A DNA stretch of 64,000 bases from Roseobacter sp. MH60115 (GCF_015644665.1 NZ_JADOBQ010000001.1:1-64000); one strand, 5' to 3'; shown: positions 46,951 to 57,472, counted from the first letter of the stretch. Numbers and translations are program-made. Notes: generated by a model not told the origin, from the letters alone.

Positions 46951-49900
46951 ATGCGCCGTCAGATTTACGCTAATGATTTCAACGATTTTCTAGGCCTTGG
47001 GCTGGATGAGAACCCCGCACCGGGTCAGCTTGATTCCCTTCTTTGGTCTGTCGAAGGGTTCAATTCCGTGGCGGATCTGTCGCGCGGTGAAACGGACGGC
47101 GGCGTATCCACGGGGGGACTCTATGCCCTCAACCGCTCCGACGGTGACAACGCGCTTTACCTGCAGCCGGGTGGCAACGATTTCACACCCGGCGACATTA
47201 CACTGACCCTGAACAGCGGCGAGACCGATTTATCCGATGTCGTTGTGACTTTCGAGCGGCTGGTCAACAATAACGCGCCGCGGGGTAATGCATTTGATCT
47301 GTCTTATTCGCTCGATGGCGTCACATTCTCGCCGCTCGATATGTTTGCCAGCGCTGCTGCGCCGAACGCCGATGGCGTGGTTGGATCCGTGATCGCGGTG
47401 CCGTTGCCGGATCTGCCTGCGAACACCCCCTTCTATCTGCGGTGGTCAGGTGATGACGTTGACGGCGGCGGTGCCCGTGACGAGTTCGGCATCGATAACC
47501 TCGTGGTGGACGGGCTTGAGGCCACCGATGGGGACGGCGGTGTGTTCACGCTGGAACTGCTGCACATTTCCGACCAGGAGGCCTCTTCCGCAGCGGTTGT
47601 GGATGCGCCAAACCTCTCGGCCGTCTTGAACGCGCTGCGGGCGCAGGACCTCGGCAACGATGGCGAGCCCGACAACACGCTGACGCTGTCCTCCGGTGAC
47701 GCGATCATTCCGAGCGTCTTCTTCGACGCGTCCGAGGCGGTGTTCGGTTCCGCCGGGATCGGAGATATCCAGATCCAGAACGAGCTGGGCATCCAGGCCA
47801 TCGCGCTGGGCAACCACGAGTTCGACTTCGGCACCGAGGCGCTGGCTGACCTGATTTCCGGCGATGCGCCCGGTGATGTCTTCGGGACCGACTTCGGCGG
47901 GACGGATTTCGCGTATCTTTCGTCCAACCTCGACTTTTCGACCGACGCAAATCTTGCGCCGCTGGAGGTTGCAGGCGGCGCGGCGCCGCAGGGCAATACG
48001 GTGACCTCATCGGTTGTGCTTGAAACAGGCGGTGAGAAGATTGCCGTCATTGGCGCGACCACCCCGACGCTCGACCGGATTTCAAGCCCAGGCGATCTGG
48101 GCATCCTGCCGGGTGACTTCGACGACAACCCGACACCCGAGCAGTTGGATGCGCTGGCCGCACAGATCCAGCAGGAGGTCGACGCGCTGCTGGCCGCCGA
48201 TCCGACCCTGAACAAGGTCATCCTTTTGGCGCATATGCAACGCTTGAACATAGAACAGGAACTGGCCGCCCGGCTTGAAGGTGTCGACGTGATCGTTGCC
48301 GGTGGCTCCAACACCCGTCTCTTCGACGACAACGACCGTCCGCGGGATGGCGACAGCGATCAGGGCCAATACCCGATCTTCATCGAGAACGCCGGCGGCA
48401 CCCAGACAGCGGTCGTGAACACGGATGGTAGCTACAAATACGTGGGCCGCCTCGTCATAGACTTTGACGAAGACGGCAACATCATTCCCGGCTCCTACGA
48501 TGCGGATGTGTCCGGCGCCTATGCGACCGATGCGCAGGGTGTGGCCGATCTGGGTGCCGAAGGGCTGGTCGATCCGGAAATTCAGGCCATTGCGGATGCC
48601 ATCGAAGCGCAGATCATCGCAACGGAATCCAATGTCTTTGGCACCTCCGAGGTCTTCCTGAACGGCAACCGCTCGGGCGTTGAAGGCGACCCGGATGGGG
48701 TCCGTACACAAGAGACAAATCTTGGCAATCTGACGGCAGATGCCAACCTTGCCGCCGCCAAAGACGCGGATGACACGGTTGTTGTTTCCATCAAGAATGG
48801 CGGTGGTATCCGGGCATCCATCGGTGAAACCGTGGTTCTGCCGGGGGACACAATCGCCACGCGTCTGCCCAATGGCGAGATCGTCGATGGTGATGGCAAT
48901 GTGGTGAAGCCCGAAGGCGGCATCAGCCAGAATGACATCCAGACAGCGCTGGCGTTCAACAATGGCCTGACCTTGCTGACCCTGACCAAGGCCGAGCTGG
49001 TCGAGGTGCTGGAGCATGGGGTGGGCGCGCTGCCCGACGTGGCGGGCCGCTTCCCGCAGGTGTCCGGCGTCGAGTTCTCCTTCGATCCCGATCTGCCCGC
49101 AGGCGGCCGTATCGTGAATGCCGAGATCGTGGATGAGGACGGTAACCAGATTGCCGAGCTGGTCCGCGACGGCGAGATCAGCGGCGATGAGAGCCAGGAG
49201 TTCCGCATTGTCACGCTGAACTTCCTCGCAGGTGGTGGGGACGGTTTCCCCTTCCCCCAGGGTGAGGGCGCAAACCGGGTGGACTTGCCGCAGGTGGATG
49301 CGGCGCGCACAGGCGATGCGACCTTTGCCGATGATGGCACCGAACAGGACGCGCTGGCAGAATACCTCGACGATCTGGATGCGCCATTTTCGGAGGCGGA
49401 CACGGATGCCAGCGGTGATACGCGCATCCAGAACCTCAGTTTCCGCGAAGACACGGTCTTTGACGAAGGGACTGAGGACAGCGTGGTGATCAACGCAGTG
49501 CTTTCCAGCACCGTCAGCACGGACGCCGAGTATATAGAGCTTTTTGGTACGCCAGGCGCCTCGCTTGATGGCCTAAGCTTGATCGTGGTGGAGAACGATG
49601 CGGATGCTCCCGAGGGGGCTGGCAGCATCGATTTCCGTATTGATTTCGAGCCAGGCACGGTTCTGGGAGACAATGGCTTCCTGCTGCTTGCAAACCAGAC
49701 AGCCGAGGCGACCTATGGCGTCTCTGCCAACCTCACCCTGCCTGCCAATGCGTTGGAGAATGGCTCGTCCACCTTCGTGCTGGTCGAGACCTCCAGCCTG
49801 CAGGGCGATGCCATCACCGGTAGTGAGGTCGTGATCGATTCTGTGGCGACACTGGATGCGGATGGCGATACGCCTGCCCTGGATGCGCCCGGTATTGGCC

Positions 49901-52236
49901 CCGATGGGAATTTCCTGCCAGCAGGTGTGCGTCGCGTGGAGGACGGCGTGGACACCGACACCGCCGGGGACTTTGACCTGCTCAACTTCTTCAACGACGC
50001 CGAGATCAATACTCCGACCTCCGGCACTGGCCTTGGCGGCGGCGGTGGCGGCGGTGGCAACATTGACGATGAACCCACACTGATCAGCGATGTTCAGGGC
50101 AGCGGCGCGGCGAGCGCGCTTGTTGGTCAGACCGTCGTGATCGAGGCCATCGTGACGGGCGATTTCCAGAACGGTGACGATGACAGCTTCCGTGATCTGG
50201 GTGGTTTCTTCCTGATGGAAGAGAGTGCTGATCAGGATGCGGATGTGAACACCTCGGAAGGAATATTTGCCTTCGAAGGCAATGGTGACCTGAACACGGA
50301 TGTGAACGCAGGCGACAAGGTCCGCGTGCTGGGCACGGTGATCGAACGCTTCGGCAAGACCACCATTCAGGTCCAGGAAATCCGCGTTGAAGAGGCCGAG
50401 GCGGTGGACCCGATGTCACTGGCCCAGTCGATCCAACTGCCCGATGTTGATGACCGCGAAGCCTATGAAAGCATGCTGGTGACCATCGACGAAGCGCTGA
50501 CATTCTCTGAAAGCTTCGACTACGAGGACTTTGGCCGCGCGCTGCTGACCTCCGATGGCCCGGTCTACCAGTATAGCCAGATCAACACGCCGGATGCCGA
50601 TGGTAACGCGGCCTACCTGGAAGAGGTCGCCAATCGCACCATTGCTATCGACGACGGCACCAACAGCGAGCGCTCCGATTTCGATCCGATCACCTTGCCG
50701 GATGGTACCTTGATTGGCGGGCCGACCGATGGGCCGCGCATGGGCCAGTCGGTTGACGGGCTGACCGCGATCCTAGACTTCGACTTTGGTGAATTCCGTC
50801 TGCGCCTGCCCGAAGGTACGGAGGCCGACCTTGACCCCGAGACCAACCCGGTGCCGACCGAGCCCGAAGATGTGGGCAGCAACTACAAGGTCGGCTCCCT
50901 GAACGTGCTGAACTACTTCACCACATTGGGCGGGCAGATCGATAACGGCGAAAACGCCCGGGGCGCCGAAAACCCCGAAGAGCTGGCGCGTCAGACTGAG
51001 AAGCTGGTGCAGACCATCCTCGGCATGGACAGCGACGTGATCGGTCTGATCGAGATCGAGAACGACTTTGCAGGCGATGATTTTGCGATCAAGACGCTGG
51101 TGGCCGAGATCAATGCGACACTGGGGTCCGAGGTCTGGTCCTTTGTTGATCCGGGCCGTGACGTCGTCGGTGATGACGCCATCGCGGTGGCCTTCATCTA
51201 TGACACCACGACGACCAGGCTGGTGGGGGACGCGGCGATCCTCGACACGGAGGAATTCCTTGATCCGCTGGGCGCCGGACAGGGCGGCGACGCCTTCAAC
51301 CGCGCGGCCCTGGCGCAAAGCTTTGAGGAGATCGAAACCGGCGGTGTCTTCACCGCGTCGGTCAACCACTTCAAATCCAAGGGCTCGCCCACGGGTGCGG
51401 TCGAGGATCAGGATCAGGGCGATGGGGCAGGCCGCAACAACGCCACCCGCGAAGAGGCCGCCCGTGAACTGGCCGCATGGCTGGAAACAAATCCCACTGG
51501 TGTGGACGACGAAGACGTGATGATCCTAGGTGATCTAAACGCCTATGCCCGCGAAACCCCGATCCAGGTGCTGGAAGCCGCAGGCTATACTGACCTTGCC
51601 CGGGAATTCGAAGGCGACGATGTCTACTCCTACCGTTTCAGTGGTCAGATCGGCACGCTTGACTATGCTTTGGCCAACGAAGGGTTGCGGGATCAGGTCA
51701 CCGGGGCGACGACGTGGAACATCAACTCCGACACGCCGGTGTTCTTCGACTACAACCTCGATGGCACCTTCTCGCAGTCCGACACACTGCGCCCGACGGA
51801 TCAGGGCCTGTTTGACGGCAGCACACCGCTGCGCGGCTCTGACCATGACCCGGTGATTGTCGGTCTGGATCTGGACCGCGACACCGATCTGCTGATTGCC
51901 GGGACATCCGGGAATGATCGTCTGGCAGGGACCGACGCGGCAGAGCGTATTGTCTCTGGCGGGGGGCGTCTGGATGTTGTCAGCGGTGGCGGCGATGCCG
52001 ATACCTTTGTCTTCACGGACACCGACGGGCAACGGGACAGCCTGCGCGTGCAGGACTTCGAAGCTGGTATCGACACGCTCGATCTGGACGGCGCGGTGAT
52101 CGCAGCCACCCGGACCATTGGGCGCGACAACCTCCTGATCACGCTGGACGAGGATCGCGACACAATCCTGCTGCGCGGGATCAGCGACATCGAAGAGATC
52201 GATATTATCAACAACGGTGTTTTCGACATCGCGTAA
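46951..52236 (+). CDS. Giant secreted 5'-nucleotidase / ExeM-NucH-like nuclease with RTX tail
   Basis: 1761 residues. A beta-sandwich N-terminus (about 1-185) is followed by a metallophosphoesterase of the 5'-nucleotidase type (about 195-490; LLHISDQEASSA and GNHEFDFG). Next is its C-terminal substrate domain (about 540-800; NLGNLTADANLA, NGGGIRAS). A lamin-tail-like beta domain (about 845-1020), a Gly-run linker (GLGGGGGGGG) and an OB-like segment lead to an ExeM/NucH endonuclease domain (about 1310-1640; VGLIEIEND equivalent GLIEIEND, and RGSDHDPVIVGLD). The RTX/M10-type tail (LLIAGTSGNDRLAGTDAAER) marks type I secretion; there is no signal peptide. It should degrade extracellular DNA or RNA and dephosphorylate the nucleotides, feeding phosphate uptake. 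Confidence 0.88.
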   Translation: MRRQIYANDFNDFLGLGLDENPAPGQLDSLLWSVEGFNSVADLSRGETDGGVSTGGLYALNRSDGDNALYLQPGGNDFTPGDITLTLNSGETDLSDVVVTFERLVNNNAPRGNAFDLSYSLDGVTFSPLDMFASAAAPNADGVVGSVIAVPLPDLPANTPFYLRWSGDDVDGGGARDEFGIDNLVVDGLEATDGDGGVFTLELLHISDQEASSAAVVDAPNLSAVLNALRAQDLGNDGEPDNTLTLSSGDAIIPSVFFDASEAVFGSAGIGDIQIQNELGIQAIALGNHEFDFGTEALADLISGDAPGDVFGTDFGGTDFAYLSSNLDFSTDANLAPLEVAGGAAPQGNTVTSSVVLETGGEKIAVIGATTPTLDRISSPGDLGILPGDFDDNPTPEQLDALAAQIQQEVDALLAADPTLNKVILLAHMQRLNIEQELAARLEGVDVIVAGGSNTRLFDDNDRPRDGDSDQGQYPIFIENAGGTQTAVVNTDGSYKYVGRLVIDFDEDGNIIPGSYDADVSGAYATDAQGVADLGAEGLVDPEIQAIADAIEAQIIATESNVFGTSEVFLNGNRSGVEGDPDGVRTQETNLGNLTADANLAAAKDADDTVVVSIKNGGGIRASIGETVVLPGDTIATRLPNGEIVDGDGNVVKPEGGISQNDIQTALAFNNGLTLLTLTKAELVEVLEHGVGALPDVAGRFPQVSGVEFSFDPDLPAGGRIVNAEIVDEDGNQIAELVRDGEISGDESQEFRIVTLNFLAGGGDGFPFPQGEGANRVDLPQVDAARTGDATFADDGTEQDALAEYLDDLDAPFSEADTDASGDTRIQNLSFREDTVFDEGTEDSVVINAVLSSTVSTDAEYIELFGTPGASLDGLSLIVVENDADAPEGAGSIDFRIDFEPGTVLGDNGFLLLANQTAEATYGVSANLTLPANALENGSSTFVLVETSSLQGDAITGSEVVIDSVATLDADGDTPALDAPGIGPDGNFLPAGVRRVEDGVDTDTAGDFDLLNFFNDAEINTPTSGTGLGGGGGGGGNIDDEPTLISDVQGSGAASALVGQTVVIEAIVTGDFQNGDDDSFRDLGGFFLMEESADQDADVNTSEGIFAFEGNGDLNTDVNAGDKVRVLGTVIERFGKTTIQVQEIRVEEAEAVDPMSLAQSIQLPDVDDREAYESMLVTIDEALTFSESFDYEDFGRALLTSDGPVYQYSQINTPDADGNAAYLEEVANRTIAIDDGTNSERSDFDPITLPDGTLIGGPTDGPRMGQSVDGLTAILDFDFGEFRLRLPEGTEADLDPETNPVPTEPEDVGSNYKVGSLNVLNYFTTLGGQIDNGENARGAENPEELARQTEKLVQTILGMDSDVIGLIEIENDFAGDDFAIKTLVAEINATLGSEVWSFVDPGRDVVGDDAIAVAFIYDTTTTRLVGDAAILDTEEFLDPLGAGQGGDAFNRAALAQSFEEIETGGVFTASVNHFKSKGSPTGAVEDQDQGDGAGRNNATREEAARELAAWLETNPTGVDDEDVMILGDLNAYARETPIQVLEAAGYTDLAREFEGDDVYSYRFSGQIGTLDYALANEGLRDQVTGATTWNINSDTPVFFDYNLDGTFSQSDTLRPTDQGLFDGSTPLRGSDHDPVIVGLDLDRDTDLLIAGTSGNDRLAGTDAAERIVSGGGRLDVVSGGGDADTFVFTDTDGQRDSLRVQDFEAGIDTLDLDGAVIAATRTIGRDNLLITLDEDRDTILLRGISDIEEIDIINNGVFDIA

Positions 52237-52290
52237 TTACCTGGTGCGGCGGCTTTCCTGCCGCGCCCTCTACCCTTGAAGGACTTGAAA

Positions 52291-52839
52291 ATGAAACTTC
52301 TTAATGCTTTTGCTGCCGGCTTTTTCCTGCTGGCACCTGTGACAGCCCAGGCGGCCCTTGTGTCGATCTATGAGGCGGAGGGCGAAGCCCTGATCAGCGG
52401 GGATGCAGGCACCGGTTTCTTCGGTGAATTCATCGATTTCGACTTTGATGACATCGACGTGGCCGTTAACGGCGAGCAGATCGGCGGTTTGCTGGTGAGT
52501 GACCTGCTGATCTCCAATGCTGCTGGTGACACGCTGCTGGAAAGCGCCGACCTGATCGACAGTGTTCTGACCATCAACCCGATCAATGGCGACGGGACCG
52601 AGACAGAGGATTTCTTTACCTTGGTGTTCGGGTCTCTGTCCGGTGATGGCGCAAGCCTTTTTGGTGACACGGCGACCGTGACTTTCTCCTTCTTTGAGGA
52701 GACGCAGGACAGCGGGCTTTTCGCTCCGGTACGCGTTGGCGTTTTCTCCGACCTCGCACCAATCCCGCTGCCAGCCTCTCTGCCTCTGCTGGGTTTTGGT
52801 TTGGCGGCCATGGTCGGTGTGCGTCGGCGTCGCGGTTAA
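52291..52839 (+). CDS. VPLPA-CTERM sorting-signal exported protein
   Basis: 182 residues with a signal peptide (ending TAQAA) and a C-terminal PLPASLPLLGFGLAAMVGVR followed by an Arg cluster. This is the VPLPA-CTERM tripartite signal recognised by exosortase-type systems. The mature domain is acidic and beta-rich with no catalytic motif (FIDFDFDDIDVAVNGEQIGG). The ATG at 52291 has AAGGA seven bases upstream. Proteins with this signal in other bacteria are linked to exopolysaccharide-rich surfaces; no exosortase gene is in the window. Confidence 0.82.
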   Translation: MKLLNAFAAGFFLLAPVTAQAALVSIYEAEGEALISGDAGTGFFGEFIDFDFDDIDVAVNGEQIGGLLVSDLLISNAAGDTLLESADLIDSVLTINPINGDGTETEDFFTLVFGSLSGDGASLFGDTATVTFSFFEETQDSGLFAPVRVGVFSDLAPIPLPASLPLLGFGLAAMVGVRRRRG

Positions 52840-52863
52840 AGCGCAGATTATCCTGATCAAAAA

Positions 52864-52889
52864 GGGCCGGGGAAACTCCCCGGCCTTTC
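52864..52889. terminator. Bidirectional terminator
   Basis: GGCCGGGGA (52865-52873) and TCCCCGGCC (52877-52885) form a 9-bp stem with a 3-base loop. It is flanked by TTT on the plus side and by AAA (TTT on the minus strand) on the other, serving both convergent genes. Confidence 0.8.
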
Positions 52890-52903
52890 TCGATTGTCTG
52901 GTG

Positions 52904-54955
52904 TTAGTGGCTACGCCGTGCGTCTTGCGCAGGCCCGGGTTTGCGTGACAATTGCAAGACCATGATGGGCGCCATGGCGATCAAACCGATGCCCATGGTG
53001 ATCATCCCCGGCGCGATGAACAGGAACGAGGCGAGCGCAACCCACCACCGCTCCCACCGTTTCAGGGGCGCGATCAGGAAACCGGAAAAGGCCACACCGA
53101 GGCTGGCGATGCCCAGCATTGCGCCGGTCAAGGTGATGGCAAAGGCCCCCCAGGTAAAGCCATCCGCAACCAGCAGAAGGGCTGGCGAATAGACAAAGAC
53201 GAAAGGCACCAGCGCCTTGGCGATCCCAAGCCGGAAAGCGGTGTTGCCGGTCTTGAACGGGTTGGACCCTGCGATGCCCGCTGCCGCATAGGCCGCCAGC
53301 GCCACGGGGGGCGTGATGTCGGCCAGCACGCCGTAGTAGAAGACAAAGAAGTGGGCGACCAAGGGCTGTACTTGCAACTGCGCGAGCGCCGGGGCGGCGA
53401 CGGCCACGAGAATGATGTAGGTGGCCGTTGTCGGGATGCCCGCCCCCATGACGATGCAGGAGATGGCGATCAGGATCAGCGAGACGAAAAGCGCCCATTG
53501 TTCGATGGCAAAATAGCTCAGCGGCCAGAGTGTCGAGAGAAACGCGCCGATATCCGTGGCCGTTTGCACCACAACATAGCCTAGCCGGAAGCCGACCCCT
53601 GTCAGCGTGACGACGCCAACAACCACACCAACCGTGGCGGCCGCTGCCCCGACCGCCAGCGTGTTCTTGGCCCCGGCCGCGAGTGCGTTCCACAGGTCGG
53701 TAAGGGTCAGCCGGTTAACCGGATTGAGGAACCCGACAACGACGCAGGCGATGATCCCGTAGACAGCCGCGTAATCGGGCGTTTTGCCTGATAAGATCAA
53801 GTAAACGAGGATTCCCAGTGGAATAATCGACAGCCAGTGTTGTTTCAGGACAAGTGCTGCCTTGGGCAACTCCTCGGTGCGCAAGCCTCTAAGGCCCAGT
53901 TTGCGGGCTTCGAGATGCACCATGATGAAGATGCCGAAGTAATGCAGCAGCGCGGGGAACAGCGCGGCGGCCAATACATCGCGCAGTGGAATTTCAAGGT
54001 ATTCAACCATGATGAAGGCCGCAGCCCCGAGGATCGGAGGGGTGATCTGCCCGCCGGTTGAGGCGGTGGCCTCGACCGCACCGGAGAAATGCGCCGGATA
54101 GCCCACGCGCTTCATCGCCGGAATGGTCAGGGCACCGGTGGTCACCGTGTTGGCAATCGACGAGCCGGAGATGGTCCCCATGAAGGCCGAGGAAAAGATC
54201 GCAACCTTTGCGGGGCCGCCGGAATACCGCCCGGCGATGACCATGGCGAGGTCAATGAAAAGCTGTCCCAGACCGATCCGCGTGGCCAGCACCCCAAAGA
54301 GGATGAAGAGGAACACATATTGCGCCATCACCCCGATGGCCACGCCATAGATGCCCTGATTGGTCATGTAGAGGTGATTGATCAGCCCAAGCCAGGATGC
54401 CCCGCCGTGTTTCAGCGCGCCGGGCATCAGCGGGCCGAAAATGGCAAAGATGATGAAGAGCAGTGCGATGATCGGCAGGGTGGGACCCACAGACCGGCGC
54501 GTGGCCTCCAGGGTCAAAAGCAACAGAGCCGTGCCCATGAAGACATCGAACTGCGACGGGTTGCCGACCCGTTCGGCAACGATGGTGGGCGGCAGGAGCG
54601 GCAGATACAGCGCCGCCCCAACGGCGAGCACAGCAAAGATGATATCAAGCAGCGGTACGCCCTGCACGCGGTACCAGGCGGGGGCGGCGACATCCGTGCT
54701 TGTGTCACTGCGCCAGCCGAAGAGCAGATAGACAAGGCCCAGGACAAAGGACAGGTGGATGCCGCGATGCAAAAGCTCGCGGATCAGACCAAATCCCGAT
54801 GCATAGAAGTGGTAGACAGACATTGCGACCAGCACGGCGGCGATGATCGATCCTAGCCCGGGGCCGGTCGCGCGGAATGCGGTTTCGGGATCGAATTTCC
54901 GTTCGATTTCCGCCAGCTCCTCGGCGGTCAGTTCTCTCTGTGTATCCGATGTCAT
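52904..54955 (-). CDS. TRAP transporter fused permease (TAXI type)
   Basis: 683 residues with some eighteen membrane helices: the small DctQ-like part is fused to the large DctM-like part, as usual for TAXI-TRAP systems. Typical strings are FGVLATRIGLGQLFIDLAMV, FMGTISGSSIANTVTTGALT and GAGIPTTATYIILV. It uses the sodium or proton gradient to import a substrate delivered by the binding protein encoded just upstream. TAXI substrates are mostly unknown (glutamate in a few cases). Confidence 0.92.
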   Translation of the reverse strand: MTSDTQRELTAEELAEIERKFDPETAFRATGPGLGSIIAAVLVAMSVYHFYASGFGLIRELLHRGIHLSFVLGLVYLLFGWRSDTSTDVAAPAWYRVQGVPLLDIIFAVLAVGAALYLPLLPPTIVAERVGNPSQFDVFMGTALLLLTLEATRRSVGPTLPIIALLFIIFAIFGPLMPGALKHGGASWLGLINHLYMTNQGIYGVAIGVMAQYVFLFILFGVLATRIGLGQLFIDLAMVIAGRYSGGPAKVAIFSSAFMGTISGSSIANTVTTGALTIPAMKRVGYPAHFSGAVEATASTGGQITPPILGAAAFIMVEYLEIPLRDVLAAALFPALLHYFGIFIMVHLEARKLGLRGLRTEELPKAALVLKQHWLSIIPLGILVYLILSGKTPDYAAVYGIIACVVVGFLNPVNRLTLTDLWNALAAGAKNTLAVGAAAATVGVVVGVVTLTGVGFRLGYVVVQTATDIGAFLSTLWPLSYFAIEQWALFVSLILIAISCIVMGAGIPTTATYIILVAVAAPALAQLQVQPLVAHFFVFYYGVLADITPPVALAAYAAAGIAGSNPFKTGNTAFRLGIAKALVPFVFVYSPALLLVADGFTWGAFAITLTGAMLGIASLGVAFSGFLIAPLKRWERWWVALASFLFIAPGMITMGIGLIAMAPIMVLQLSRKPGPAQDARRSH

Positions 54956-54979
54956 ATGTCTTCATCCGCCACGGCGCAA

Positions 54980-55011
54980 AAGGCCCGGGCGTATCCTTAC
55001 GTCCGGGCCTT
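54980..55011 (-). terminator. Intercistronic hairpin between TRAP binding protein and permease
   Basis: AAGGCCCGG (54980-54988) pairs with CCGGGCCTT (55003-55011); on the minus strand TTTGCG follows. It sits between the binding-protein gene and the permease gene, where partial termination would give more binding protein than permease. Confidence 0.6.
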
Positions 55012-55029
55012 GCTTGTTCAGGGTCGCGC

Positions 55030-56043
55030 TTATTTCAGCAGACCGATTTCCTTGTAAAAACGCTCTGCCCCCGCGTGCAGCGGCACGCCGACGCCGTTAA
55101 GCGCCGTATCGGGGGTGATTGTCTTGCCCTTGGCGTGGCCGACGTCCAAGAGCTTGCGGGAATTGTCATTCCACAGGGCCTTGGTGATGTCGTAGATCAG
55201 GTCATCGTCCTCCTTGGCGGAGGTAAACCACTGGGCCCCCACGGCGACGGTTGATGTCGTGCCCACGCCCTCATAGGCGCCTTCGGGGATGTCGGATGCG
55301 GCGAAGAAGCCGTATTTCTCCACCAATGCGTCGGCGCCGGCACCGTCAATGGGTACAAGCTTGATCTCTGCCGCTGAGGCAAGCTCGACCAGGGAGCCTG
55401 TGGGGTAGCCCGCGACCACAAAGAACGCATCGATCTTGCCGTTGCGCAGCGCCTCCGATGCGGCCCCGCCTTTCAGGGCTTCAGCGGTCACATCGGCAAG
55501 GGCGAGACCGTTGGCTTCGAGGATCAGGTTCGCATCGACATATGTGCCCGACCCGGGTTCATCCAGGGACACACGTTTGCCCTTGAGATCAGCCACGGCG
55601 TTGATGCCGCTATCCGCAAGGGCTACCAGATGGATGTGTTCCTCAAAGAGCGCCGCGATGGTCCGCAGGTCTTCGGCGGGTTCCTTGCCTTCCATCGTGC
55701 CTGTGCCGGTATAGGCCCAATAGGCCACGTCCGATTGCGCAAAGCCGGAATTCCGCAGCCCGGAAATGATGGCGTTCACATTGTCCACCGAACCGCGCGA
55801 GGACACCGCGGACGCAATCAGCCCCTCGACACCGCAAGACCCGCCCGCATCGCATTCGCGCGATCCCGGGGGTTTGGAAATCGCGTTGGCGATCACGCCG
55901 CCCACCGGGTAGTAGGTATAGGCGGTGCCACCTGTTCCGATGGTGAAGAATTTCAGCTCCTGTGCTGAAGCGATCGAGGCCAGACCAGCCACCATGGCGG
56001 CCCCTGCAACCAATCCTTTCAGCTTGCGTAATGAAAGTGTCAT
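55030..56043 (-). CDS. TAXI-family TRAP solute-binding protein
   Basis: 337 residues with a signal peptide (ending ASAQE). The family signature is FFTIGTGGTAYTYYPVGGVI near the N-terminus, followed by GSVDNVNAIISGLRNSGFAQ. It is first in a two-gene operon with the fused permease. Two cysteines (REC and GGSCG) may form a disulfide. Confidence 0.92.
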   Translation of the reverse strand: MTLSLRKLKGLVAGAAMVAGLASIASAQELKFFTIGTGGTAYTYYPVGGVIANAISKPPGSRECDAGGSCGVEGLIASAVSSRGSVDNVNAIISGLRNSGFAQSDVAYWAYTGTGTMEGKEPAEDLRTIAALFEEHIHLVALADSGINAVADLKGKRVSLDEPGSGTYVDANLILEANGLALADVTAEALKGGAASEALRNGKIDAFFVVAGYPTGSLVELASAAEIKLVPIDGAGADALVEKYGFFAASDIPEGAYEGVGTTSTVAVGAQWFTSAKEDDDLIYDITKALWNDNSRKLLDVGHAKGKTITPDTALNGVGVPLHAGAERFYKEIGLLK

Positions 56044-56290
56044 CTATCTCTCCCAAGTCCATTTCAGATACCCGCGTGACACGCTGCCGTGGGGCTCCGA
56101 ATTCTCTTTTTTAAACATCAGTCTGGAGACGCTACTTTGACAAATTGCAGAAGGCAAACACCAGTTGCCCATCTGGCTGCATTGATCCCGTTTCGGGACG
56201 CGTGACAGAGGTACCGGGAGGCGACGTTGCAATGGCCTTCACAGGTGAAAAATCGGGCGCTAGGCTCGTTGTGTCGGGAGGAGACACATC

Positions 56291-57472
56291 ATGAAGGATC
56301 GGGTTGAACTGGAAAGTGGTTACTACGCGCCCGGTGCCTGTGATCTGCAGGCGTTTCTGGAGATTGTACAGCGCAAGACGCGCGCCGCCGATGTGCCGCA
56401 GGCGACGGACATCCAGAAGAATGTGCCAATCTACGATATGAAGGCGATACGGGGTGTCTTGGACAGCTCTGACGAACGTTCTGTGCTCTTGCAGGAATGG
56501 GCAAATATCTTGCTGACCGGGCCCGGTGTTCTGGTGCTGGCCGGGGCCTATCAGCAAACGGATGTGCTCGATCAGGCGACAGAGATCTACGAGGCGATCA
56601 TCGCAGAGGAGAAGCAGGCGAACGGCGCGGGCGGGGACCATTTCGCAACCGCCGGTGCCAATGACCGGATATGGAACAGCCTGCAGAAACTGTGTGACAG
56701 GGCGCCGGAGGTCTATCTTGACTACTTTTCCAATGCGTCGGTCGCGGCGGTCTGCGAGGCTTGGCTGGGCCCTGGTTTCCAGATGACCGCACAGGTCAAC
56801 GTCGTCTATCCGGGAGGGGCCGCGCAAGAAGCGCATCGCGACTATCACCTGGGGTTTCTGACGGCGGGGCAGGCGGCGTCCTACCCGGCCCATGTGCACA
56901 TGCTGTCCCCTGTCCTGACCTTGCAGGGCGGCATTGCCCATTGTGATATGCCGGTTGAGAGCGGCCCGACCAAGCTCTTGCCGTTCAGCCAGACATATCG
57001 CCCCGGCTACACCGCGTTTCGGCGAGAGGATTTCCGCGCTTGCTTTGAGGAGCATTGCGTTCAGGTGCCGCTCTCGAAGGGGGATGCGATATTCTTTAAC
57101 CCGGCACTGTTTCACGCGGCGGGGGAGAACAGGACCAAAGATATCCACAGGATGGCGAACCTGCTGCAAATCTCTTCGGCCTTTGGCCGGGCGATGGAAA
57201 CGGTGGACCGCAGTGCGATGTGCAAACGCCTCTATCCGATGATTGCGGCGGCGTTGTCGGAGGGGCGATTGTCCGAGGATGAACTGGCCGCCGTCATTGC
57301 CTGTACCGCCGAAGGATATGCATTCCCCACCAACCTGGATAGCGATCCGCCAATAGGAGGGCTGGCACCCGAGACGCAAGCCGCGTTCTTTGCACGCGCG
57401 CTGAAGGAAGGGATGGATGCGGAGAGCTTTGCCCACCGGATTGACGCAATGGATGCTAAACGGCAGGCCTGA
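56291..57472 (+). CDS. Phytanoyl-CoA dioxygenase (PhyH) family protein
   Basis: 393 residues. The iron ligands of the 2-oxoglutarate oxygenase fold are visible: His and Asp in AHRDYHLG and a distal His in NPALFHAAGENRT, with the following Arg (DIHRMANLLQI) suitable for binding 2-oxoglutarate. GGGAGGAG precedes the ATG. It is convergent with the sugar ABC operon and may hydroxylate a compound of the same pathway; that link is only positional. The substrate is unknown. Confidence 0.82.
   Translation: MKDRVELESGYYAPGACDLQAFLEIVQRKTRAADVPQATDIQKNVPIYDMKAIRGVLDSSDERSVLLQEWANILLTGPGVLVLAGAYQQTDVLDQATEIYEAIIAEEKQANGAGGDHFATAGANDRIWNSLQKLCDRAPEVYLDYFSNASVAAVCEAWLGPGFQMTAQVNVVYPGGAAQEAHRDYHLGFLTAGQAASYPAHVHMLSPVLTLQGGIAHCDMPVESGPTKLLPFSQTYRPGYTAFRREDFRACFEEHCVQVPLSKGDAIFFNPALFHAAGENRTKDIHRMANLLQISSAFGRAMETVDRSAMCKRLYPMIAAALSEGRLSEDELAAVIACTAEGYAFPTNLDSDPPIGGLAPETQAAFFARALKEGMDAESFAHRIDAMDAKRQA

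Noticed and set aside
56132-57436. Minus-strand frame of 434 codons opposite the PhyH gene
   Set aside because: Antisense shadow with no motif; the plus frame has the iron-ligand HxD and distal His.
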